The position numbers and the translations under genes are program-made. The notes under the pieces were generated by a model. It ran no database searches, had not been told where the DNA came from, and saw nothing but the letters and a program-made list of their open reading frames with translations. 5,043 bases of DNA, from assembly GCA_003162995.1 (NCBI GenBank), contig PLUZ01000237.1, positions 1 to 5,043 of the forward strand, read 5' to 3'. This DNA comes from Methylocapsa sp. (GTDB taxonomy: Bacteria > Pseudomonadota > Alphaproteobacteria > Rhizobiales > Beijerinckiaceae). Position 1 is the stretch's first letter. Each line of letters begins with the position of its first letter. Shown here piece after piece: positions 1 to 5,043 of this stretch.

Positions 1-1620
1 GCGGTTCTGGAAGACATGGCGTCCGGCCGGCCGATGGACCGTCTTGTCTGCGGCGATGTCGGCTTCGGCAAGACCGAGGTCGCGCTCCGTGCCGCCTTCG
101 CCGCCGCTATCGAAGGCAAGCAAGTGGCGGTCGTCGTGCCGACGACGCTTCTCGCGCGCCAGCATCATAAGAATTTCGTGGCGCGCTTCGCGCATCTGCC
201 GGTCAAGATCGCGCAAATGTCGCGGATGGTCGGCGCCGCTGATCTCAAATCCGCCAAACTCGGCGCCGCCTCCGGCGAGATCGATATTATTATCGGAACA
301 CACGCTGTGCTCGGCAAAGGGGTGAGCTTCAAGGATCTGGGACTCGTCATTGTTGACGAGGAGCAGCATTTCGGCGTCAAGCATAAGGAGCGGCTCAAGG
401 AGCTGCGCGCCGAGGTCCATGTCCTGACGTTGTCGGCGACGCCAATCCCGCGCACGCTCCAGCTTGCCTTGACCGGCGTGCGCGAACTTTCGATCATCGC
501 GACGCCACCAGTCGACCGGCTCGCCGTGCGGACTTTTATTTCGCCGTTCGACGATGTGCTCGTGCGGGAAGCGCTGCTGCGCGAACGCTATCGTGGCGGC
601 CAGAGTTTCTATGTGTGCCCGCGCATCGATGATATCGAGGAGGCAAGTGCCTTCCTGCGTCAACATGTTCCGGAAGTGAAGTTTATTGTCGCGCATGGCC
701 AGTTGGCGGCAACCGAACTCGAAGCCAGGATGGCGGCCTTCTACGACGGCCAATATGATGTCCTGCTTTCGACCGCGATCGTCGAATCCGGTCTCGATAT
801 TCCCGCCGCCAATACGCTCATCGTGCATCGCGCCGATATGTTCGGACTTGGTCAGCTCTATCAATTGCGCGGCCGCGTTGGGCGCGCGAAAGTCCGCGCT
901 TATGCGCTCTTCACGGTTCCCGCCAACCGCACGATGACGCCGCAAGCCGAACGGCGGCTGAAAGTCTTGCAATCGCTCGACACGCTCGGCGCCGGGTTTG
1001 AACTTGCAAGCCATGACCTCGATATTCGCGGCGCCGGAAATTTGCTTGGCGATGAACAGTCCGGCCATATCAAGGAAGTCGGCTATGAACTCTATCAAGA
1101 CATGCTGCGCGAGGCGGTCGAAGCCCTGAAGGCGGGCATAGAGGAACCCGCCGAGGAGGCTTGGTCGCCGTCGATCACGCTTGGCACGCCGGTAACGATC
1201 CCCGAGGATTATGTCGAAGATCTCCACTTGCGTCTCAGCCTCTACCGCCGCCTCGCGGCGCTGCAATCCGATGCCGAGATCGAGAGTTTCGCGGCCGAGC
1301 TGATCGACCGTTTTGGGCCATTGCCCGGCGAAGTCGAGCAACTGATGCAATTGGTCGCGATCAAGGCTTTGTGTCGGCAGGCGCATATCGAAAAGGTCGA
1401 AGCGGGGCCAAAGGGCGTCATCGTTGCGTTTCGCGAGAATTTTTTCGCCAATCCGCAAGGCTTGGTGCGCTATATCGCCGAACAAGGCTCGTTCGCGAAA
1501 GTCCGCCCGGACATGAAGATTGTGTTTGTCCGCGAATTCGAGACGGCAGCCGCAAGGCTGGATGGCACGCGGCAAATTTTGCGGGCGCTCGCCGCCATCG
1601 CCATGAAGAAGGCGGCGTGA
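1..1620 (+). CDS. mfd: Transcription-repair coupling factor Mfd, C-terminal half (5' end outside window)
   Basis: Mfd is a DNA translocase that pushes stalled RNA polymerase off DNA lesions and recruits UvrA for transcription-coupled nucleotide excision repair. The reading frame is open from base 1, so the gene is cut by the window edge; 539 residues remain of about 1,150 usual for the family. Counting codon 1 at base 1, the visible parts are Walker A GDVGFGKT (18-25), Walker B DEEQ (119-122), motif III SATPIPRT (145-152), motif V around STAIVESGLDIP (from 257), motif VI QLRGRVGR (288-295), and the TRG translocation element with GAGFELASHDLDIRGAGNLLG (330-350). The C-terminal TRCF regulatory domain spans roughly 390-490. 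The missing part would hold the UvrB-like modules and the RNA polymerase interaction domain. The related helicase RecG lacks the C-terminal TRCF domain, which makes the identification secure. No frameshift or lost catalytic residue is visible. Confidence 0.97.
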   Translation, partial: AVLEDMASGRPMDRLVCGDVGFGKTEVALRAAFAAAIEGKQVAVVVPTTLLARQHHKNFVARFAHLPVKIAQMSRMVGAADLKSAKLGAASGEIDIIIGTHAVLGKGVSFKDLGLVIVDEEQHFGVKHKERLKELRAEVHVLTLSATPIPRTLQLALTGVRELSIIATPPVDRLAVRTFISPFDDVLVREALLRERYRGGQSFYVCPRIDDIEEASAFLRQHVPEVKFIVAHGQLAATELEARMAAFYDGQYDVLLSTAIVESGLDIPAANTLIVHRADMFGLGQLYQLRGRVGRAKVRAYALFTVPANRTMTPQAERRLKVLQSLDTLGAGFELASHDLDIRGAGNLLGDEQSGHIKEVGYELYQDMLREAVEALKAGIEEPAEEAWSPSITLGTPVTIPEDYVEDLHLRLSLYRRLAALQSDAEIESFAAELIDRFGPLPGEVEQLMQLVAIKALCRQAHIEKVEAGPKGVIVAFRENFFANPQGLVRYIAEQGSFAKVRPDMKIVFVREFETAAARLDGTRQILRALAAIAMKKAA

Positions 1621-1647
1621 AGCAAGACGCTAAGCGGCAACCTGAAA

Positions 1648-1685
1648 GCTTGGAGGGCCAAGCCTCAGCAAAAGCCTAAGCTTTT
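1648..1685 (+). terminator. Tandem small hairpins after mfd, weak terminator candidate
   Basis: Two perfect 6-bp stems lie between the mfd stop and the next gene: GCTTGG/CCAAGC with loop AGGG (1648-1663), and AAAAGC/GCTTTT with loop CTAA (1670-1685). The second ends in four T and starts with four A, so it could act in either direction. The stems are short and only moderately GC-rich, and there is no long T tract. The element may therefore only attenuate transcription, or do nothing. Its position between mfd and a promoter-like sequence favours a transcript end here. Confidence 0.28.
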
Positions 1686-1695
1686 CAAAAGACCC

Positions 1696-1723
1696 TCAAC
1701 AATCGGCGCTTCTATGCTATATA
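1696..1723 (+). promoter_or_regulatory. Candidate promoter for the sufA-like gene
   Basis: TCAACA (1696-1701, 4 of 6 match to TTGACA) is followed after 16 bases by TATATA (1718-1723); TATGCT (1713-1718) is an alternative -10. A start site near 1730 would give a leader of about 40 bases. It would also put the upstream in-frame ATGs (1714, 1723) outside or at the very edge of the mRNA, which supports the downstream start at 1771. The same place holds an ATGC-N7-GCAT dyad (1714-1728) that could be an operator. This is pattern matching only. Confidence 0.3.
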
Positions 1724-1760
1724 TGCATCATCGAACCGTGGATGCCGCAGCAGACAGTTT

Positions 1761-1767
1761 GGAGAGG
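1761..1767 (+). promoter_or_regulatory. Ribosome binding site that sets the sufA start
   Basis: GGAGAGG lies just upstream of ATG 1771, with 6 bases between GGAG and the ATG. The longer in-frame reading from ATG 1714 has no comparable Shine-Dalgarno sequence, and its extra 19 residues do not resemble the family N-terminus. The site therefore decides for the start at 1771. Confidence 0.6.
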
Positions 1768-1770
1768 TTT

Positions 1771-2139
1771 ATGGCCAACCCGCAATTCGCAGTCCTGTCT
1801 TTGACCGAAGCCGCCGCGGCCCGTGCGCGCAATCTCATTGAGGCCGCCGGGCGGCCGGTCGCGGGTTTGCGGGTCGGGATCAAGAAGGGCGGCTGTGCTG
1901 GCATGACCTACACCATGGATCTTGCCGATGAAGTGGGGCCCGCCGATGAAGTCATCGAGGACCAGGGCGTGAAAATCCTGATCGAGCCGAAAGATCTTAT
2001 GTTTCTGCTCGGCACGAAGCTTGATTTCGAGACCACCACTTTGCAGTCAAGCTTCACTTTTCAGAACCCGAACCAAACCGGGAGTTGCGGCTGCGGGGAA
2101 TCAGTTTCGATCGCTCCGGCCGGCGAGGCGCAGGAATAA
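1771..2139 (+). CDS. sufA: SufA/IscA-type iron-sulfur cluster carrier protein
   Basis: A 122-residue protein of the HesB/IscA/SufA family. Members accept Fe-S clusters from the scaffold complex (SufBCD or IscU) and pass them to apo-enzymes in the cytoplasm. The three cluster-binding cysteines are present: C42 in KKGGCAGM, and C106 and C108 in SCGCGES near the C-terminus. The FQNPN segment (98-101 region), preceding the cysteine pair, and the GIKKGGC stretch are typical of the alphaproteobacterial SufA type. Length is normal. An in-frame ATG at 1714 would add 19 residues; the start at 1771 is preferred because of its ribosome binding site and because MANPQFAVLSLTEAAA matches where the family normally begins. 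No sufB, C, D or S gene is visible, so the gene stands alone here between mfd and a convergent helicase. ErpA or IscA would be alternative names; family membership is firm, the exact paralog is less so. Confidence 0.88.
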   Translation: MANPQFAVLSLTEAAAARARNLIEAAGRPVAGLRVGIKKGGCAGMTYTMDLADEVGPADEVIEDQGVKILIEPKDLMFLLGTKLDFETTTLQSSFTFQNPNQTGSCGCGESVSIAPAGEAQE

Positions 2140-2160
2140 TTATCCTAGCCGCGTGTTTTT
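2127..2160 (+). terminator. Imperfect hairpin plus T tract at the sufA end, inside the helicase 3' end
   Basis: GGC (2127-2129) and AGGA (2132-2135) can pair with TCCT (2143-2146) and GCC (2148-2150) across the loop AATAATTA region, with a small internal loop. The stem is followed by GCGTG and five T (2156-2160). This resembles a weak factor-independent terminator for sufA. It spans both stop codons, and its T tract falls in the last codons of the opposing helicase (Lys-Asn-Thr). The stem is short and interrupted, so confidence is limited. Confidence 0.33.
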
Positions 2161-3648
2161 ACCTGGCTCGGTTTTACCCGCCGCTGGCTTCAAAGGCTTG
2201 ACCGTCGCCGGGCGTAGCAGAAACATGGGCACATGGTCGCCCATGCCGACCACGGGCGAACTGTCTTCCTTTTGATGATGCCGGCGCGGCGCTTCGTCCC
2301 GCTTCGATGCCGTATCGGCGGACGGGGGATCGCCGTCTGGCCGGTGCGAAGGCTCTTGCCGGCGCGAAGAGATTGGCTTGGGCGCGACGTGTGCGCCACC
2401 ATCCGGTGGCCGGGACGAACTCGCGCGGGCCCGCGCGTCGCCGCTGGGCGCGGATCGCCGCGACCTTTGCGGACGCTCGCCGCGCGGCGCCCGTTCGCCG
2501 GTTTCCTCTTCGGGAAGATTGGCGAGGCTTTCGCCCGCGAGCCAATCGATCTTGCGGGCAATTAGCCGTTCGATTTCGAGGATGTATTTCTGATCGGCAG
2601 GAGTAACGATCGAAAGCGCGACGCCGGTTTTGCCCGCGCGTCCCGTGCGGCCGATCCGGTGGACATAATCCTCCGCATGGGTAGGCACATCGAAATTGAA
2701 CACGTGGCTGACATCTGGAATATCGAGCCCACGGGCCGCGACGTCCGAGCAAACGATGATGGCGACGCCGCCGCTCTTGAAAGCATCGAGCGAGGCCGTG
2801 CGGGCGCGCTGATCCATATCGCCGTGCAAGACGCCGGCATTGAATCCATGCTTTTGCAGCGATTTGTGGAGGATCGCCACGTCACGCTTGCGATTGCAGA
2901 AAATAATCGCATTTTTGAAATCGGCGGCGCCGCGGATCAAACGGCGCAAGGTTTCGCGCTTGGCCGGGCCGCTAGTCGACGCGACCAAGCCTTGTGCTAT
3001 GGTGATTGCGGTGGAGGCGGCGCGGGCCACTTCGATTCGCACCGGATTATGCAAAAAGGCTTCGGTGAGCCTAGTGATCTCGGGCGGCATGGTGGCGGAG
3101 AAAAACAGAGTTTGGCGCGTAAATGGCACGAGCTTGCAGATACGCTCGATATCGGGGATGAACCCCATGTCGAGCATCCGGTCGGCTTCGTCAATGACAA
3201 GAATTTCGATTGCGGTCAGGAGCAGCTTGCCGCGTTCGGAAAAATCCAAAAGGCGGCCAGGCGTTGCGATCAGGACGTCGGCGCCCCGCATGATCTTGGT
3301 TTCTTGATCGCCGAAGGAAACACCGCCAATCAACAGCGCGACATTGAGCTTATGGTTGATCCCATAGCGGGTGAAACTTTCCTCGACCTGCGCGGCAAGC
3401 TCGCGGGTCGGCTCCAAGATCAGGGTGCGCGGCATCCGAGCCCTGGCGCGGCCTTTTTCCAGCCGCGACAACATCGGAAGCGTGAAAGCTGCGGTCTTGC
3501 CGGTGCCGGTCTGCGCAATCCCAAGCACGTCGCGTCCGGCAAGAACCTGCGGAATCGCTTCCGCTTGAATGGGAGTCGGCGTTAGGTAGCCTGAGGCCTC
3601 GACGGCCTGGAGAACCTTCTCGCTAAGACCGAGTTTGCTAAATGTCAT
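2140..3648 (-). CDS. rhlE: RhlE-like DEAD-box ATP-dependent RNA helicase with a basic disordered tail
   Basis: A 502-residue DEAD-box helicase, a cytoplasmic enzyme that unwinds short RNA duplexes using ATP; relatives act in ribosome assembly, RNA decay and cold adaptation. All core motifs are visible: Q motif (F3 to Q28), motif I AQTGTGKT (45-52), Ia PTRELA (80-85), GG (108-109), TPGR (129-132), DEAD (153-156), SAT (184-186), motif IV around IIFCNRK (248-254), motif V ARGLDIP (305-311) and motif VI HRIGRTGR (330-337). The order and wording fit the RhlE subgroup (compare DEADRMLDMGF and YVHRIGRTGRA). From about residue 380 a 120-residue tail follows, rich in Arg, Pro, Ser and Ala, ending with a hydrophobic motif VVGMGDHVPMFLLRP (466-480). 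The start at 3648 has GGGA 5 bases upstream and begins the usual FxxLGL. The stop codon abuts that of the convergent sufA gene. Assignment to RhlE rather than another DEAD-box paralog rests on similarity of motifs. Confidence 0.95.
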   Translation of the reverse strand: MTFSKLGLSEKVLQAVEASGYLTPTPIQAEAIPQVLAGRDVLGIAQTGTGKTAAFTLPMLSRLEKGRARARMPRTLILEPTRELAAQVEESFTRYGINHKLNVALLIGGVSFGDQETKIMRGADVLIATPGRLLDFSERGKLLLTAIEILVIDEADRMLDMGFIPDIERICKLVPFTRQTLFFSATMPPEITRLTEAFLHNPVRIEVARAASTAITIAQGLVASTSGPAKRETLRRLIRGAADFKNAIIFCNRKRDVAILHKSLQKHGFNAGVLHGDMDQRARTASLDAFKSGGVAIIVCSDVAARGLDIPDVSHVFNFDVPTHAEDYVHRIGRTGRAGKTGVALSIVTPADQKYILEIERLIARKIDWLAGESLANLPEEETGERAPRGERPQRSRRSAPSGDARARASSSRPPDGGAHVAPKPISSRRQEPSHRPDGDPPSADTASKRDEAPRRHHQKEDSSPVVGMGDHVPMFLLRPATVKPLKPAAGKTEPGKNTRLG

Positions 3649-3654
3649 TCCGTT

Positions 3655-3700
3655 CCCAAAAATGGGCTATTGCCGAACCGGCACCGGATGGAACCGGTGC
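3655..3700 (-). promoter_or_regulatory. Two hairpins in the helicase 5' leader
   Basis: Read on the minus strand, a perfect 7-bp stem GCACCGG-TTCCAT-CCGGTGC (3681-3700) is followed by a 4-bp stem CCCA-TTTT-TGGG (3655-3666). The 3' arm of the second stem overlaps the GGGA that probably serves as the helicase ribosome binding site, 5 bases before the ATG. Folding could therefore lower translation initiation. The stems are visible directly; a regulatory role is inference. Confidence 0.35.
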
Positions 3701-3869
3701 TGTCCGGCCCGCCGGGCGATGAATGGCGATTCTTCGCCTTGCAACTGGAAAATCCGCCAAATCCGAAACTTCCGCGCGAACGAGAACAGCGGCACGAAGC
3801 TTGAGTGGCCGGATCGAACGGGTTCTGAACAGGACTGCTAAAACATGCGGCCCACGATTCAGGCGATGG

Positions 3870-3898
3870 GATATTCCCTATCGCTTATTTCATTTCAA
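3870..3898 (-). promoter_or_regulatory. Weak candidate promoter for the helicase gene
   Basis: On the minus strand TTGAAA (3893-3898, 5 of 6 to TTGACA) is followed after 17 bases by AATATC (3870-3875), a poor -10. It would give a leader of about 215 bases. The palindrome at 3863-3884 covers the -10 element, so it might be an operator. The -10 is weak enough that the true promoter may lie elsewhere, including upstream of the permease gene. Confidence 0.2.
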
Positions 3899-4002
3899 CG
3901 CAATGAACTTGTGTGGCGTGCGTTCGGTCTCGTAACCAAAGCCGCGTTTATGCGCTGAATTGCCGCGCCCCGCGCTGGGGGTCCTGGCTATCTTCCTTTC
4001 AT

Positions 4003-4833
4003 TCAATTCGTTGCGAGCCTGTGATTTGGCCCCGCAGGAGCGGCCAATTTCATAAGACCGAAGATCGTCCCGAGCGTGGCGAGATAGACCAGAAGCTGCA
4101 GCTGCGTGGGTTTGCCGGTATAACCCAGAAGCGTGTGAAGGACGCGGCCAGCTATGCTGTTATCGGCGAGCAACGAGGAGGAATTCCAGACGATGCCTCC
4201 CAAGGCGGTTGCTATATCGGCTTGTTCGAGAAAAGCAACGCTTTGCGCCGCCATGCCCGCCGCCATGAAGGCAATCAGAACACCGGTCACTTTAAAGAGA
4301 TGACGCGGAGGGATAATCGCAAGGCCTCGATAGGCAAGAGCGCTGATCCCGGCGCCGAGCAAAAGCCCGAGCACACCGCCGAGCAACAGGCTCGTCCCCG
4401 ATTCGCCGCTCGAAACAACGACACCGTAAAGAAACAGGACAACTTCGGACCCTTCGCGGAGCAGCGCCAAGCCGACGACGGCGGCAAGCGCCATCAAGGA
4501 TCGCGAACCGCTCCCCACGTCGCGCCCCAATCGGCGCATATCCTCGCTCATCTGGCGGCCGTGGCGAGCCATCCAGATATTGTGCCAGGCAAGCATGATC
4601 ACGGCGAGGCCGAGAACGCCAGCATTGAAAACTTCCTGGCCGGCACCCGCAAGCGCGTTGGATATAGCGCCGGCGAAGAACGCGACCAATATCGCGCCCA
4701 GGAGCCCAACGAAAATGCCACCGGCGACATAGCGCGTGCGCAAGGGTATGCCCCGCGTCGCGGCCAACACAATCCCGATGATCAATCCGGCTTCGATGGC
4801 CTCGCGCAGGACAATAATTAAGGCGCCCGCCAT
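4003..4833 (-). CDS. FTR1-family iron permease
   Basis: A 276-residue inner-membrane protein of the FTR1/EfeU/FtrC family, which moves iron across the cytoplasmic membrane, usually with a periplasmic iron-binding partner and sometimes a redox protein. Two family glutamate motifs are seen: REAIE (10-14) in the first membrane helix and REGSE (126-130) in the fourth. About seven hydrophobic segments can be read, near 4-24, 36-57, 68-88, 113-140, 148-170, 180-202 and 246-265, which matches the family topology. The end GYTGKPTQLQLLVYLATL (237-254) is also typical. The first motif is R-E-A-I-E rather than the R-E-G-L-E of yeast Ftr1; the two glutamates are kept. The start at 4833 is backed by GAGGT 6 bases upstream (4840-4844). 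No partner gene is in view; the helicase lies downstream on the same strand after 354 bases. Whether Fe2+ or Fe3+ is carried cannot be told, so no symbol is given. Confidence 0.93.
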   Translation of the reverse strand: MAGALIIVLREAIEAGLIIGIVLAATRGIPLRTRYVAGGIFVGLLGAILVAFFAGAISNALAGAGQEVFNAGVLGLAVIMLAWHNIWMARHGRQMSEDMRRLGRDVGSGSRSLMALAAVVGLALLREGSEVVLFLYGVVVSSGESGTSLLLGGVLGLLLGAGISALAYRGLAIIPPRHLFKVTGVLIAFMAAGMAAQSVAFLEQADIATALGGIVWNSSSLLADNSIAGRVLHTLLGYTGKPTQLQLLVYLATLGTIFGLMKLAAPAGPNHRLATN

Positions 4834-5006
4834 GCAAATACCTCTATGCTTCCAGGCTTGGGACAGCCTCGAAACTTGGCCGATGCTTGCTTCAAGGCAC
4901 CGGCGGTGGCGCGGCCAGGTGGCGGAAAATCAAGCTCCTCAGCGCTAGGCATTACACCATCATGGCCTAACCATCAATAAAATAACCTTTCTTAGAACCA
5001 TTAAAA

Positions 5007-5036
5007 ACTATAGCTTTGACAGCTTAACTTACGCAA
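5007..5036 (-). promoter_or_regulatory. Candidate promoter upstream of the FTR1 permease
   Basis: On the minus strand TTGCGT (5031-5036) and TATAGT (5007-5012, 5 of 6 to TATAAT) are 18 bases apart, in an AT-rich stretch unlike the surrounding GC-rich DNA. A start near 5000 would give a leader of about 165 bases before the permease ATG. If the permease is instead part of an operon entering from the right, this would be an internal promoter. The -35 is weak. Confidence 0.38.
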
Positions 5037-5043
5037 TTCTTTT

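Larger units (their letters stand above)
3649..4002. other. 354-base gap between helicase and permease genes, structured, no convincing gene
   Basis: No gene in this stretch can be assigned to a known family. It is the leader side of the helicase (minus strand) and the downstream side of the permease (minus strand). It holds hairpins at 3655-3666 (CCCA/TGGG), 3681-3700 (GCACCGG/CCGGTGC), 3725-3738 (GGCGA/TCGCC) and 3863-3884 (9 bp with one bulge). A GGGG/CCCC stem (3968-3980) lies 22 bases past the permease stop but has no T tract on the minus strand, so it is a poor terminator. Two small plus-strand ORFs (3688-3804 and 3845-3958) are open but unsupported by homology. The gap suggests the helicase has its own promoter and a long 5' leader. 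Confidence 0.6.

Noticed and set aside
1161..1679. 172-codon plus-strand frame overlapping the mfd 3' end
   Set aside because: It is out of frame with the well-conserved TRCF domain of Mfd and rich in Arg, Pro and Ala without family resemblance; a shadow.
1714..1770. N-terminal extension of the sufA product from ATG 1714
   Set aside because: It overlaps the likely promoter, has no ribosome binding site, and adds residues not typical of the family; the start at 1771 is better.
2659..3585. 308-codon plus-strand open frame opposite the helicase
   Set aside because: It is exactly antisense to the helicase core, whose motifs are all intact on the minus strand. Its peptide shows no family motif; long antisense frames are common in GC-rich genes.
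3968..3980. CCCC-GCGCT-GGGG stem as terminator of the permease transcript
   Set aside because: Only 4 bp, and on the minus strand it is followed by CGGCAATTC rather than a T tract.
3913..4821. 302-codon plus-strand open frame opposite the FTR1 permease
   Set aside because: The minus strand encodes a complete seven-helix permease with its motifs. The plus-strand peptide is polar and compositionally odd (His, Gln, Asn, Arg), as expected for the complement of a membrane protein gene.
4736..4948. 70-codon plus-strand frame across the permease start and its leader
   Set aside because: About half of it is antisense to the permease N-terminus, with no ribosome binding site or recognisable motif.
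5016..5021. Plus-strand TTGACA as a promoter leading out of the window
   Set aside because: The -10 would fall at or past the window end, so it cannot be judged; the stretch is AT-rich and chance matches are likely.

Overview
This window looks like chromosomal DNA from an alphaproteobacterium, most likely of the order Hyphomicrobiales (Rhizobiales). That placement is inferred from three things: high GC with codons ending mostly in G or C, an Mfd carrying the DEEQHF form of the Walker B region, and an RhlE-like DEAD-box helicase with a short conserved motif at the end of a basic tail. A family such as Beijerinckiaceae or Methylocystaceae would fit, but the sequence alone does not prove it.

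Layout: (1) positions 1-1620, plus strand, hold the C-terminal half of the transcription-repair coupling factor Mfd; its start lies left of the window. (2) A short gap (1621-1770) has two small hairpins and a probable promoter. It leads to a SufA/IscA-type iron-sulfur carrier gene on the plus strand, best started at 1771 and ending at 2139. (3) An RhlE-like DEAD-box RNA helicase runs on the minus strand from 3648 to 2140. Its stop codon directly abuts the sufA stop codon with no base between them, so any terminator must lie inside the opposing gene. (4) A 354-base gap (3649-4002) has no convincing gene, but it contains several hairpins, a weak candidate minus-strand promoter and two doubtful small ORFs. 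(5) An FTR1-family iron permease runs on the minus strand from 4833 to 4003. (6) An AT-rich upstream region (4834-5043) has a reasonable minus-strand promoter and a 44-codon upstream ORF that overlaps the permease start.

The genes do not form one pathway. Mfd (repair of transcription-blocking lesions) and the helicase (RNA remodelling) are housekeeping functions. The Fe-S carrier and the FTR1 permease both concern iron but sit on opposite strands on either side of the helicase, so they are not co-transcribed. FTR1 permeases usually work with a periplasmic iron-binding protein and often a redox partner; none is visible here, and partners could lie to the right of the window. I found no mobile element, CRISPR array, tRNA, rRNA or clear new multi-gene system. 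The points most worth a second look are the structured helicase leader, the zero-gap convergent stops, and the leader with overlapping small ORF upstream of the permease.
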